From Thalassovita sp. (GTDB taxonomy: Bacteria > Pseudomonadota > Alphaproteobacteria > Rhodobacterales > Rhodobacteraceae): a DNA stretch of 64,000 nt. Within the stretch, counting starts at the first letter, position 1. Each line of letters starts with the position of its first letter. The DNA lies in the NCBI RefSeq assembly GCF_963691685.1, contig NZ_OY829290.1, positions 1,922,001 through 1,986,000 of the forward strand, read 5' to 3'. The translations under genes were made by a program, and so were the position numbers. The notes below the pieces were generated by a model. The model was not told the origin of the DNA and did no database searches. It saw only the letters and a program-made list of their open reading frames with translations. Of this stretch, positions 1 through 8,797 are shown one piece after another.

Positions 1-690
1 GGCCGACAGGATCATCATATCGGCCAGATCGGTCAGATCACCGGCCCGGACCTGATCGCCCTTCAGCTCCACCACTTTGGCCTGCGCCTGATGTGCCGCC
101 ACAAAATTGCCAAGCGCCGCCTCATTGCGCGCCAGCAGCTGTTGCCCCTGCAGTTCACCCGGGCGCTCCGCCACGGCAGCGCGCAGTTTGGTCATCAGCT
201 CCTGATATTCCGGGCTGACATCGCCCATCGCGGGCGAGGGCGGCAGACGCCCCTCAACCTCGGCCTGGCTGGGGCGGTTTTTGCGGGCCTCATCGGCCAG
301 CGTCAGCCGCGCCTCCAACCCCTGATCGGGATATCCGGGCGCGCCCATGTCATTGTAAAGCCACAGCGCACCGCCAACCAGAAACAGGGTGCAGATCACC
401 GCCAGCGCCTTGCCCGCCAGCGCCGGCTGCCCACCGGTTTCGCCGCCTTCACGCAGCTGTGCATCCGCTGCCAGAATGCGGCGTGAGATTTCGGCCTTGG
501 TCCGTTCGCCATCTTCTGCGCTGACCACAGCGCGGGCCAGATCCCGGTCCACCTCTTTCAGCTGGGCGCGATAGACCCGCAGATCAAAGGCCGCTGGCGG
601 TTCATCGCCCACCCGTCCGCGCAGCAGCGCCAAACCCATCAGCCCTGACACAGCAAGGGCAAGTACGGTGATGATGATCCAGAATGTCAT
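1..690 (-). CDS. ccmI: Cytochrome c biogenesis protein CcmI, partial (C-terminus outside window)
   Basis: CcmI presents apocytochrome c to the CcmF/CcmH haem lyase in the periplasm. The frame opens at the ATG complementary to 688-690 and runs off the left edge (230 codons seen). It starts MTFWIIITVLALAVSGLMGL, a first membrane helix, followed by a charged segment (LRVYRAQLKEVDRDLARAVV) typical of the CcmI cytoplasmic loop. A second hydrophobic helix (ALAVICTLFLVGGALWLY) lies near residue 100, and a helical TPR-like part begins after it. It stands alone here; the other ccm genes seen are 28 kb away (28922-31744). The family assignment rests on helix layout and loop sequence. Confidence 0.8.
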   Translation of the reverse strand, partial: MTFWIIITVLALAVSGLMGLALLRGRVGDEPPAAFDLRVYRAQLKEVDRDLARAVVSAEDGERTKAEISRRILAADAQLREGGETGGQPALAGKALAVICTLFLVGGALWLYNDMGAPGYPDQGLEARLTLADEARKNRPSQAEVEGRLPPSPAMGDVSPEYQELMTKLRAAVAERPGELQGQQLLARNEAALGNFVAAHQAQAKVVELKGDQVRAGDLTDLADMMILSA

Positions 691-780
691 GTGGCCTCCA
701 GCTACAGTTGTGACAGATGTAAACCGCCACCCCGGTAGGAAAAACCCCAAAGTGCCGCGAAATCGGGCAGGGGGCGCTCT

Positions 781-888
781 TGTCGCAACTGTGATCGGCG
801 GCAAAATCCCCTGAAATGCCCGCTGCGGCAGCGCCATGTCGCAACCAGACGGAAATATGACGCTTGGAAACGGGGGCAGATGTCGCAA
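781..888. promoter_or_regulatory. Three TGTCGCAA direct repeats upstream of the sox operon
   Basis: The octamer TGTCGCAA occurs at 781-788, 837-844 and 881-888, all in the same orientation, between divergent ccmI and soxB. The last copy ends 55 bases before the soxB ATG. Three copies of one 8-mer in about 110 bases is more than expected by chance, so they may be binding sites for a regulator of the operon. The same octamer occurs inside a perfect-arm dyad between luxR and luxI (61079-61094), which argues against a purely sox-specific role. No regulator gene adjoins the operon. Confidence 0.35.
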
Positions 889-943
889 TCCGGTCAAACA
901 GGAACAAGACCTCAATCCCCGGATTCGACGTGAAAGACGCCCC

Positions 944-2188
944 ATGAAACGATATTCCGCCTTTGCCATTGCCCGCGAAGCCGCCCGGTATCACACCGGT
1001 TGGGAACGCGCCTGGGCTTCACCCAAGCCAAAGAAGAAATACGATGTGATCATCGTGGGTGCAGGTGGCCACGGCCTTGCAACCGCTTATTATCTTGGCA
1101 AAAACTTCGGCATCACCAATGTGGCTGTGCTGGAAAAAGGCTGGCTGGGCGGCGGCAACACCGGCCGCAACACCACGATCATCCGTTCAAACTACCTGCA
1201 GGATGCCTCGGCGGCGATCTATGAAAAGGCGCGTTCTCTTTATGAGACGATGAGCCAGGATCTGAACTACAACGTGATGTTCAGCCCGCGCGGCGTGATC
1301 ATGCTGGCGCAAACAGAACATGAGGTGCGCGGCTACCAGCGCACGGCCCATGCCAATGCGCTGCAGGGCGTGAAGACCGAGTTCATCGGTCCTGAGCGCG
1401 TCAAGGAACTGGTGCCGATCATCAACATCGACGGTCCGCGCTACCCGGTTCTGGGCGGCCTCTGGCAGGAACGCGGCGGCACCGCGCGTCACGATGCGGT
1501 GGCCTGGGGCTATGCACGCGCCTGTTCGCAGATGGGCATGGACATCATCCAGAAATGCGAAGTGACCGGTGTGCGCTCCGAAGGGGGCAAGGTGGTTGGC
1601 GTCGACACCACCCAAGGCGCGATTGACTGTGACAAGCTGGGCATGGTGGTTGCGGGCCATTCGGGTGTTCTGGCCGAAATGGCCGGGTTCCGTCTGCCGA
1701 TTGAATCGCTGTCGCTGCAGGCTTTGGTGTCAGAACCGATCAAACCCTGCATGGATGTGGTGGTCATGGCCAACACTGTGCATGGCTACATGAGCCAGTC
1801 TGACAAGGGCGAAATGGTCATTGGCGGCGGCACCGATGGCTACAACAACTACACCCAGCGCGGCTCCTACCACCATATTGAGGAAACCGTGCGGGCGCTG
1901 GTGGAAACCTTCCCGATGATCTCGCGCCTGAAAATGCTGCGCCAATGGGGTGGCATCGTGGATATGACCGGTGACCGCTCACCGATCCTGTCGAAAACTC
2001 CGGTGGATGGCATCTTCGTCAACTGCGGCTGGGGCACCGGCGGCTTCAAGGCGATCCCCGGCTCCGGCTGGGCCATGGCGGAACTGATGGCCAAAGGCCA
2101 CTCGCCCCTGACCGAGGAATTCGGCCTCAACCGCTTCTCCGAAGGTCGCTTCATCGACGAAAGCGTCGCGGCCGGCGTCGCCCACTAA
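944..2188 (+). CDS. soxB: Sarcosine oxidase, beta subunit
   Basis: This is the catalytic flavoprotein subunit of heterotetrameric sarcosine oxidase, which demethylates sarcosine to glycine. It is 414 residues, the usual family length, with an N-terminal FAD-binding fold (VIIVGAGGHGLATAYYLG, residues 36-53) and the WERAW segment near residue 20 typical of this subunit. His183, in GGTARHDAVAWGYA, lies where the family attaches FMN covalently. An upstream in-frame ATG at 836 would add 36 residues without similarity to the family. The ATG at 944 follows GAAAGACG and gives the canonical MKRYSAFAIA start. It is the first gene of soxBDAG. Confidence 0.95.
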   Translation: MKRYSAFAIAREAARYHTGWERAWASPKPKKKYDVIIVGAGGHGLATAYYLGKNFGITNVAVLEKGWLGGGNTGRNTTIIRSNYLQDASAAIYEKARSLYETMSQDLNYNVMFSPRGVIMLAQTEHEVRGYQRTAHANALQGVKTEFIGPERVKELVPIINIDGPRYPVLGGLWQERGGTARHDAVAWGYARACSQMGMDIIQKCEVTGVRSEGGKVVGVDTTQGAIDCDKLGMVVAGHSGVLAEMAGFRLPIESLSLQALVSEPIKPCMDVVVMANTVHGYMSQSDKGEMVIGGGTDGYNNYTQRGSYHHIEETVRALVETFPMISRLKMLRQWGGIVDMTGDRSPILSKTPVDGIFVNCGWGTGGFKAIPGSGWAMAELMAKGHSPLTEEFGLNRFSEGRFIDESVAAGVAH

Positions 2189-2204
2189 GAAGGAACCTCA
2201 AGAT

Positions 2205-2546
2205 ATGCTCATCCTTCACTGCCCTTACTGCGGCGTTGACGCCGAAGAAACCGAACTGCACGCCGGTGGCGAGGCGCATCTGAAACGCTTCGGTCCCGGC
2301 TCTTCGGATGAAGAATTCGAAGGCTACCTGTTCCACCGCGAAAACCCCAAAGGCGTGCATTTCGAACGCTGGCGCCATGTGAACGGCTGCGGCAAGTGGT
2401 TCCACGCCGCCCGCTGCACCAACACGCTTGAGGTTTTTGGCACCTACAGCGCGCAGGTCTTTGAACCGCCGCAGGAACTGCAGGATAAAATCAGCGCCAA
2501 ACGCCCCGGCTGGGAGTGGCGCGATCTGAAAGGCAGTGACCAATGA
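2205..2546 (+). CDS. soxD: Sarcosine oxidase, delta subunit
   Basis: This small structural subunit of heterotetrameric sarcosine oxidase sits 16 bases after soxB and is preceded by AAGGAACC. It is 113 residues. The N-terminal HCPYCGVDAEETE and the later GCGKWFHAARCTNT supply the four cysteine/histidine ligands that bind zinc in characterised delta subunits. The rest matches the compact delta fold (EGYLFHRENPKG, HFERWRHVNGCG). The stop is followed at once by a reverse-oriented dispersed repeat (2547-2580), which separates soxD from soxA without obviously ending the operon. Confidence 0.92.
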   Translation: MLILHCPYCGVDAEETELHAGGEAHLKRFGPGSSDEEFEGYLFHRENPKGVHFERWRHVNGCGKWFHAARCTNTLEVFGTYSAQVFEPPQELQDKISAKRPGWEWRDLKGSDQ

Positions 2547-2580
2547 CCTTTCATCTTGCCAAAAATACTCAAATCCCCGC
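2547..2580 (-). repeat. Dispersed GAGTATTT repeat, reverse copy, soxD/soxA gap
   Basis: Read on the minus strand, this stretch is GAGTATTTTTGGCAAGATGAAAGG preceded by G/C-rich bases, split here as GAGTATTTTTGGCAAG then ATGAAAGG. It fills most of the 62-base gap between soxD and soxA. The core GAGTATTT followed at about 10-12 bases by TGAAAG recurs at 13320, 22887, 28792, 41435, 45351 and 50921. Confidence 0.7.
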
Positions 2581-2608
2581 CCCGCAACCGGGCAAGGAGG
2601 CTTAAGAC

Positions 2609-5600
2609 ATGAGCACACGTCTCTCCACAGGCGGCCGCCTTCTCAACAAGGGCAAACAGGTCCGCTTTGCCTTTAACGGCAAGCAGTTCCACGGCTTCGA
2701 AGGCGACACGCTGGCCTCAGCCCTGTTGGCCAACGACCAGATGCTGGTGGGCCGCTCGTTCAAATACCACCGTCCGCGCGGCATCGTTGCCTCGGGCGCA
2801 GAAGAGCCGAACGCGCTGGTAGGCTTGGGCCTTGGCGCCAAGTTCGAACCGAACCAGCGTGCCACCACGACCGAGCTGTTTGATGGCCTGAACTGTTCCT
2901 CGCAGAACCACTGGCCCAGCCTGGAATTTGACATCGGCGCGGTCAACAACAAGTTGGCGCGGTTCTTCCCCGCTGGTTTCTATTACAAGACCTTCATGGC
3001 GCCACGGGCGGCGTGGAAACATGTCTTTGAACCCATCGTGCGTCAGTCCGCCGGTCTGGGCCGGGTGCCGAAAGACCGTGATGCAGATCGCTATGAGCAT
3101 TTCTATGCCTTCTTCGACGTTGCCGTGATCGGCGGCGGTGTGGCGGGTCTGCAGGCCGCCTTGGCTGCGGCAGAGGCCGGTGCCAAGGTTCTCCTGATGG
3201 AACAGACCGCCCATTGGGGTGGCCGCGCGCCAGTGGATGGCGGCACCGTTGAGGGTGAGAAGGTTGATGCCTTCATCGACGCCACAGTTGCCAAGCTTCA
3301 GGCGATGGAAAACGTCACGCTCCGCACCCGTATGATGGGGGCAGGGGTCTATGACCACGGCTACCTGACGGGCTATGAACGTCTGACGGATCACGCCCCG
3401 GAACAGGACGGCCCGCGGCATCGTCTGTGGCGCATCCGCGCCAGCCAGATCGTGACCGCCACCGGCGCCATTGAACGCCCGCTCAGCTTTGCGGGCAATG
3501 ACATCCCCGGCGTTATGCTGGCCGGTGCGATGCGTGATTATATCGTCAACTACGGCGTCTCCTCCGGGGATCGTGTGGTGGTGGTCACCAACAACGATGA
3601 TGCCTATCGCACCGCCTTCACGCTGAAACGTCACGGGCTTGAGGTGCCGGTCATTCTGGATGCCCGCCCCGAAGGTGGCGGCAAACTGGTCGAACTGGCC
3701 CGCGAACAGGGCTTCCGCGTCGAAAACGGCAAGGCGATCAGCAAGGTCAAAGGTGGCAAACGTGTCACTGGCGTTGCGATTTGTGCCCAGGCCGGTGAAG
3801 GCGCGGTGCTGGAGGAAATCACCTGTGACGCAGTGGCCATGTCCGGCGGCTGGTCGCCGGTGGTACACCTCTGGTCCCATTGCGGTGGCAAGCTGACCTG
3901 GGATGAGGCACAGGCCCATTTCCGCCCCGATCCAAACCGTCCCCCGCTGGGCGCCGAGGGGCAGGGTTTTGTCAAAGTGGCCGGTGCCGCCAATGGCGAA
4001 TTTGACCTTGGCGCCATCCTGAAAGACGCCACCGAGGCAGGCCTCAGCGCGGTGACCGCCGCTGGCCTGAAGCCCAAATCCAAGGCCGAAGCCCCCGCAG
4101 GCGAAACCCTGGCCGAGGCCAACCCCGCCGCTGTCTGGCTGATGCCACAGGGCGCCGGTCCGGCGCTGCGGATGAAGGCCTTCCTGGATTACCAGAACGA
4201 CGTGAAGGTTTCTGACGTCATGCTGGCGGCGCAGGAAGGCTATGAAAGCGTTGAACACACAAAGCGTTACACCACGCTGGGCATGGCAACCGATCAGGGG
4301 AAACTGTCAAACATCAACGGTTTGGCCACCCTTGCGCATTCGCTGAACGTGGACATTCCGCAGGTTGGCACCACCACCTTCCGCCCGCCCTATACCCCGA
4401 TCTCGATGGGGGCCATCGCAGGCGAGGCGCGTGCGGAAACCTTCCAGCCGCTGCGCCGCACCCCGATGCACGACTGGCACGAAGAACAGAACGCCTTCTT
4501 TGAACCCGTCGGTCATTGGCGGCGTCCTTACTGCTACACGCGTCAGGGCGAAAGCCATGCCGAGGCGGTCAGCCGTGAGATCAACCAGACCCGCGCCGCG
4601 CTGGGGCTGCTGGATGCCTCGACCCTAGGCAAGATCATCGTCAAGGGCCCCGATGCGGGCAAATTCCTCGACATGATGTATACCAACATGATGTCCTCGC
4701 TGAAGCCGGGCAAATGCCGTTACGGTCTGATGTGTTCGGAAAATGGTTTCCTGATTGATGACGGCGTTGTCGCCCGCATTGATGAGGAGACGTTCCTCTG
4801 CCACACCACCACCGGCGGGGCTGATCGCATCCACGGCCACATGGAAGAATGGCTGCAAACCGAATGGTGGGATTGGAAGGTCTACACCGCCAATGTGACC
4901 GAGCAATATGCCCAGATCGCCGTGGTGGGTCCGAAGGCCCGCGAGGTGCTGGAAAAACTGGGTGGCATGGATGTCTCCAAAGACGGTCTGAAGTTCATGG
5001 AATGGGCCGATGGCGAATTGGCGGGCATCCCGGTGCGGGCGTACCGGATCTCCTTCTCAGGCGAATTGTCTTATGAGATTGCGGTGCCTGCTTCGCTGGG
5101 CCGCGCGGTCTGGGACAAGCTGCTGGAGGCGGGGGCGGAGTTCAACGTCATGCCCTACGGCACTGAGGCGCTGCACGTGATGCGGGCTGAAAAAGGCTTC
5201 ATCATGATCGGGGACGAAACCGACGGCACCGTGATCCCGCAGGATCTGGGGCTGAACTGGGCGATCTCGAAGAAGAAAGAGGACTTCCTTGGCAAACGCG
5301 CCCAACTGCGCAGCCATATGGCCGATCCGAACCGCTGGAAACTGGTGGGTCTGGAAACGCTGGACGGTGCGGTGCTGCCTGATGGCGCCTATGTGCCCGC
5401 CAGCGGCAACAATGCCAACGGCCAGCGCAACACCCAGGGCCGCGTGACCTCGACCTATCATTCGCCAACACTGGGCAAAGGCATCGCCATGGCGCTGGTC
5501 CACAACGGGCCGGACCGCATGGGCGAAGTGCTGGAAATCCCCGGCACCGATGGCACAATCTACAAGGCGCGGATCTGCGATCCGGTCTTCTACGACAAGG

Positions 5601-5623
5601 ACGGGGAGAAGCAGAATGTCTGA
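2609..5623 (+). CDS. soxA: Sarcosine oxidase, alpha subunit
   Basis: This 1004-residue protein is the large subunit of heterotetrameric sarcosine oxidase, which carries NAD and the tetrahydrofolate site that captures the methyl carbon as methylene-THF. The N-terminus (about 15-100) is the ferredoxin-like domain (FAFNGKQFHGFEGDTLASAL). A dinucleotide-binding motif, VAVIGGGVAGLQAALAAAEA, lies near 170-190. From about 620 to the end it matches the GcvT-like aminomethyltransferase domain (GLLDASTLGKIIVKGPDAG, then GETDGTVIPQDLGL). The RBS AAGGAGG precedes the ATG by 10 bases. It overlaps soxG by 8 bases. Confidence 0.95.
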   Translation: MSTRLSTGGRLLNKGKQVRFAFNGKQFHGFEGDTLASALLANDQMLVGRSFKYHRPRGIVASGAEEPNALVGLGLGAKFEPNQRATTTELFDGLNCSSQNHWPSLEFDIGAVNNKLARFFPAGFYYKTFMAPRAAWKHVFEPIVRQSAGLGRVPKDRDADRYEHFYAFFDVAVIGGGVAGLQAALAAAEAGAKVLLMEQTAHWGGRAPVDGGTVEGEKVDAFIDATVAKLQAMENVTLRTRMMGAGVYDHGYLTGYERLTDHAPEQDGPRHRLWRIRASQIVTATGAIERPLSFAGNDIPGVMLAGAMRDYIVNYGVSSGDRVVVVTNNDDAYRTAFTLKRHGLEVPVILDARPEGGGKLVELAREQGFRVENGKAISKVKGGKRVTGVAICAQAGEGAVLEEITCDAVAMSGGWSPVVHLWSHCGGKLTWDEAQAHFRPDPNRPPLGAEGQGFVKVAGAANGEFDLGAILKDATEAGLSAVTAAGLKPKSKAEAPAGETLAEANPAAVWLMPQGAGPALRMKAFLDYQNDVKVSDVMLAAQEGYESVEHTKRYTTLGMATDQGKLSNINGLATLAHSLNVDIPQVGTTTFRPPYTPISMGAIAGEARAETFQPLRRTPMHDWHEEQNAFFEPVGHWRRPYCYTRQGESHAEAVSREINQTRAALGLLDASTLGKIIVKGPDAGKFLDMMYTNMMSSLKPGKCRYGLMCSENGFLIDDGVVARIDEETFLCHTTTGGADRIHGHMEEWLQTEWWDWKVYTANVTEQYAQIAVVGPKAREVLEKLGGMDVSKDGLKFMEWADGELAGIPVRAYRISFSGELSYEIAVPASLGRAVWDKLLEAGAEFNVMPYGTEALHVMRAEKGFIMIGDETDGTVIPQDLGLNWAISKKKEDFLGKRAQLRSHMADPNRWKLVGLETLDGAVLPDGAYVPASGNNANGQRNTQGRVTSTYHSPTLGKGIAMALVHNGPDRMGEVLEIPGTDGTIYKARICDPVFYDKDGEKQNV

Positions 5624-6194
5624 GGCCCTGCTGAAAACCGCGCTCTCGGGCGCATCATCTGACGGCTTTGTGCGGGTTGAGGAGCTTGGCCCGCAGGGCA
5701 TGATCACCCTGCGCGGGGATTTTGACAGCGCCGGTTTTGCCGCTGCGGTGAAGAAGGCCGTGGGTCTGGCGCTGCCGAAACAGCGCAAGATCTCCAGCGG
5801 CAAAGGCGGCTCGGTTGCCTGGATGTCGCCGGATGAGCTGTTGATTCTGGTCGACTACGATCAGGTCGGCGCTACGGTGGCCAAACTGAACGCCGCACTG
5901 GAAGGTGAACATGCGCTGGTTGCGGATGTGTCGGATGCCCGCGCCTTCTTCCGCCTTTCCGGCGCGGATGGGGCGGTGCGCGACGTGATGGCGAAGCTGG
6001 CACCGGTCGATTTCAGCCCCGCCGCCTTCGGCAAAGGTGACATCCGCCGCTCCCGCCTGGCGCAGGTGGCCGGTGCCTTCTGGACCCCGGAAGAGGGTGT
6101 GATGCAGGTGATCTGCTTCCGCTCCGTGGCGCAATACACCTTCGATCTGCTGAGCGTTTCAGCGGAAACAGGGGGTGAGGTGGCCTTTTACTGA
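5616..6194 (+). CDS. soxG: Sarcosine oxidase, gamma subunit
   Basis: This is the fourth, accessory subunit of heterotetrameric sarcosine oxidase; it resembles a small GcvT-like domain and completes the complex. The ATG at 5616 lies inside the end of soxA (8-base overlap, implying translational coupling) and gives 192 residues starting MSEALLKTALSG. A longer frame from 5550 would be almost wholly overlapping and is unlikely. Typical segments are RKISSGKGGSVAWMSPDELL and the RSRLAQVAGAFW region near the C-terminus. The folate genes that often follow sox operons are absent; a hairpin ends the operon here. Confidence 0.92.
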   Translation: MSEALLKTALSGASSDGFVRVEELGPQGMITLRGDFDSAGFAAAVKKAVGLALPKQRKISSGKGGSVAWMSPDELLILVDYDQVGATVAKLNAALEGEHALVADVSDARAFFRLSGADGAVRDVMAKLAPVDFSPAAFGKGDIRRSRLAQVAGAFWTPEEGVMQVICFRSVAQYTFDLLSVSAETGGEVAFY

Positions 6195-6210
6195 CCGCCT
6201 TAGGTAATGG

Positions 6211-6248
6211 TTTTGCGGGCTGGTGAGATCGGCCCGCAAAACGGTTTT
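6211..6248 (+). terminator. Hairpin ending soxBDAG
   Basis: The arms TTTTGCGGGC (6211-6220) and GCCCGCAAAA (6232-6241) are perfectly complementary across an 11-base loop. A short ACGGTTTT tail follows. The T tract is offset by three bases, so it is a plausible rather than textbook intrinsic terminator. Confidence 0.55.
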
Positions 6249-6477
6249 CCATATTACTGGAAAACAAGCGCCACCCGCTTCTTGTGTGCGCGGCATTTGC
6301 GCATCTGCATCTCTGCTCACGATCCACGCGCCTCATGCGTAGCGATTTTGCATTTGGCAGCGCGGTATCCTTAATCGATTGACCGTTGCTCCAATCCTTC
6401 GAAGATCTCCTCCGAATGACGGTTGCAGGGGTGTAGTTTCACGCCTAGATTGTGATCGCAAAAGTGAGGAATTTGAA

Positions 6478-6909
6478 GTGAATACATTTTTTAAGTGTTT
6501 GGCTGTTGCCGCCGTTGCGGCGCTGCCATCCGTTGCGCAGGCGGCCAAAACCAAAGGACCGATTGAAATGGTCTGCAAAGTAAAAGGCGCTGAAGCCGGG
6601 GATTGGATTTCCCCTGACATCCTGGTGCAATGGACCCCGGGTTCGAAAAACGCGAAGGTTTACGATCTGGTCATCGAGTATTTCTATGGCGAACCGATCG
6701 ATGCCAAGGTGATCCGCGATGACAAACACATCCTGTCGGTTGACTGGGTGCTGCGCAACATCAGGGAGCCTGACGGGTTCAGCATCGATGTGTTCACCTA
6801 CAACCTGCGCTACAACAAGAAGACCCAAAAAGCGACCTTTAACGCACGGCCAAACGACTTCCTGAACAAGTTTGGCGGTCGTGGCACCTGCGCAGAAGTC
6901 AGCAAATAA
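6478..6909 (+). CDS. Small exported protein of unknown function
   Basis: I do not recognise this family. The GTG at 6478 is chosen as start because GTGAGGA (6464-6470) sits seven bases upstream and the product then opens with a clean signal peptide, MNTFFKCLAVAAVAALPSVAQA, cleaved before AKTKGP. An ATG at 6379 in the same frame would bury the signal. The mature part is about 120 residues with lone cysteines near each end (MVCKVKG and GTCAEVSK), possibly a disulfide. It has many aromatic and charged residues and no membrane helix. It is probably a periplasmic soluble protein. It is transcribed alone between the sox terminator and sodB. Confidence 0.7.
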   Translation: MNTFFKCLAVAAVAALPSVAQAAKTKGPIEMVCKVKGAEAGDWISPDILVQWTPGSKNAKVYDLVIEYFYGEPIDAKVIRDDKHILSVDWVLRNIREPDGFSIDVFTYNLRYNKKTQKATFNARPNDFLNKFGGRGTCAEVSK

Positions 6910-6984
6910 CACCGCCCCGTTGGCCCGGACGGCAAACGCACTGTGATTGTTCGGAATTATGTAGGAATATCTGCGCCGTTGTTC

Positions 6985-7013
6985 TTGACCTTTCGGCGTG
7001 AGTTGTCACATCT
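6985..7013 (+). promoter_or_regulatory. Possible sigma-70-type promoter for sodB
   Basis: TTGACC (6985-6990) is followed after 17 bases by ACATCT (7008-7013), 41 bases before the sodB ATG. The -35 is good and the -10 weak; no other candidate in the 145-base gap is better. Confidence 0.3.
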
Positions 7014-7054
7014 AGGGCCAACGGAAACTTGCAAAAAGAACAGGGAGCATCCCC

Positions 7055-7657
7055 ATGGCATTTGAACTTCCCGACCTTCCCTACGCGCACGACGCACTGG
7101 CCGATCTGGGCATGTCTGCAGAGACGATGGAATACCACCACGACCTGCACCACAACGCTTATGTTGTGAATGGCAACAAGCTGATCGAAGGCACCGAGTG
7201 GGCCGATAAATCCCTGGAAGAGATCATTGTTGGCACCTATGACGCCAACGCAGTTGCCCAGAACGGCATCTTCAACAACATCTCGCAGCTGTGGAACCAC
7301 AACCAGTTCTGGGAAATGATGGGCCCGAACGGCAACGCCATGCCCGGCGAGCTGGAAAAAGCCATCGTTGAAAGCTTTGGTTCGGTTGACGCCTTCAAAT
7401 CCGAATTTGCTGCTGCTGGCGCTGGCCAGTTCGGCTCGGGCTGGGCCTGGCTGGTGAAAGACAAAGACGGTTCGCTGAAAGTGACCAAAACCGAAAACGG
7501 CGTGAACCCGCTGTGCTTCGGCCAGACCGCGCTGCTGGGCTGCGACGTGTGGGAACATTCCTACTACATCGACTTCCGCAACAAGCGCCCGGCCTACCTG
7601 GATAACTTCCTGAACAAGCTGGTGAACTGGGAAAACGTTGCTTCGCGTCTGGGCTAA
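7055..7657 (+). CDS. sodB: Superoxide dismutase, Fe/Mn family
   Basis: The enzyme converts superoxide to oxygen and hydrogen peroxide in the cytoplasm. It is 200 residues with no signal peptide. Visible ligand regions are the first helix (METYHH-like MEYHHDLHHNAYV, residues 25-37), LWNHNQFW near 80, and the C-terminal CDVWEHSYYIDFRNKR around 165-180, which supplies the Asp and His ligands. The overall form fits the iron-type SodB of alphaproteobacteria, though metal choice cannot be read with certainty. CAGGGAGCATCCCC precedes the ATG. A strong terminator follows, so it is monocistronic. Confidence 0.95.
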   Translation: MAFELPDLPYAHDALADLGMSAETMEYHHDLHHNAYVVNGNKLIEGTEWADKSLEEIIVGTYDANAVAQNGIFNNISQLWNHNQFWEMMGPNGNAMPGELEKAIVESFGSVDAFKSEFAAAGAGQFGSGWAWLVKDKDGSLKVTKTENGVNPLCFGQTALLGCDVWEHSYYIDFRNKRPAYLDNFLNKLVNWENVASRLG

Positions 7658-7681
7658 GCCCTAACCGTTGCATCTGAGTTT

Positions 7682-7714
7682 AAGCGCCCCACCGTTTGGT
7701 GGGGCGCTTTTCTT
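7682..7714 (+). terminator. Intrinsic terminator of sodB
   Basis: AAGCGCCCCACC (7682-7693) and GGTGGGGCGCTT (7698-7709) form a perfect 12-bp stem with a GTTT loop, followed by TTCTTTT. Confidence 0.9.
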
Positions 7715-7864
7715 TTGCGATCGGTCCGAAGGGGACTGGCCCACGTATCAGTCGGGCCCAAGTGGGACCCGCTGCGACCCGCAAAATCGTATCCAATCTG
7801 GTCGTTTTCGCTTGCACAACAGTTGATTAAATCAGAATGTCTGCGGGCGAAGGAGAGCCCTCAG

Positions 7865-8779
7865 ATGACCGCCAATCCCCAAGACACTGCCACCGACAAC
7901 TCCGCCGCAAAACTGGGCGTTCTTGCGCTGGTGACGGCCTGTGTGGTCTGGGGCCTGTCGGGGCTGTTTTACAAGCTACTGTCGCATCTGCCGCCCTTGC
8001 AGGTGCTCAGCCACCGGACGCTGTGGTCCTGTGTGTTTTTTGCCCTTGTCCTGCTGGTGCAGGGCCGTCTGCATCTGGTGGGCGGGGTGCTGCGTCAGCC
8101 GCGTCAAACCCTTACTTTGTTTGTGGCTGCGCTGATGATCGGGGCCAATTGGTTCATGTTCATCCTGTCCATTCAGGTTGGCAAAGCCACCGAAGCATCC
8201 TTGGGCTATTACATCTTCCCGCTGGTCTCGGTCCTGATGGGGGTGGTGTTTTTCCGCGAACGTCTGGGGCGGCTGCAATGGGGGGCGGTGGCGTTGGCGG
8301 TTCTGGCGGTCTCGATCCTGACCTGGGGTTTGGGCGTGGCACCCTGGGTGTCTCTGCTGATCGCGGTGACCTTTGGTCTTTACGGTGTGATCAAAAAGAA
8401 ACTGACGCTGGGCCCGGTGGTGTCGGTCACGGTTGAGGTTTTGCTGCTCAGCCCGGTGGCGCTGATCATTCTGTGGCAGGTCTGGGCCGGCGGCGGATCG
8501 GTCTGGGGCAATGGGGCGCGGGACATCGCACTGCTGATGATCTCAGGCCCGCTGACCGCAACACCGCTGATCCTGTTTTCCTTTGCCACCAAACGTGTGC
8601 AACTGGCCACGGTGGGGCTGGTGCAATATCTGAACCCAACGCTGCAGTTTCTGGTGGCCACGCTGGTCTTTGCCGAACCCTTTGGGCCGTGGCACGCCAT
8701 TGCCTTCCCGATCATCTGGGTGGCGCTGGCGCTTTACAGCGGGGCGAGCCTTTGGCAGGCCCGCCGCACTGGCGCCTAA
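7865..8779 (+). CDS. rarD: RarD-type EamA permease
   Basis: This is an inner-membrane transporter of the drug/metabolite superfamily, RarD subgroup. Substrate is not known for the family. It is 304 residues with about ten hydrophobic helices in two EamA halves, starting LGVLALVTACVVWGLSGLFY. RarD-like signatures include LSHRTLWSCVFFALVL, GANWFMFILSIQVGK and SLGYYIFPLVSVLMGVVFF. The ATG at 7865 follows GAAGGAGAG; a reading open from 7715 has no RBS and adds a non-hydrophobic extension. It is convergent with the LOG-family gene downstream. Confidence 0.88.
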   Translation: MTANPQDTATDNSAAKLGVLALVTACVVWGLSGLFYKLLSHLPPLQVLSHRTLWSCVFFALVLLVQGRLHLVGGVLRQPRQTLTLFVAALMIGANWFMFILSIQVGKATEASLGYYIFPLVSVLMGVVFFRERLGRLQWGAVALAVLAVSILTWGLGVAPWVSLLIAVTFGLYGVIKKKLTLGPVVSVTVEVLLLSPVALIILWQVWAGGGSVWGNGARDIALLMISGPLTATPLILFSFATKRVQLATVGLVQYLNPTLQFLVATLVFAEPFGPWHAIAFPIIWVALALYSGASLWQARRTGA

Positions 8780-8797
8780 ACTCTGGCTGATCGCGCC

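Noticed and set aside
2717..4258. A 513-codon minus-strand frame opposite soxA
   Set aside because: Antisense shadow of the well-supported alpha subunit gene.
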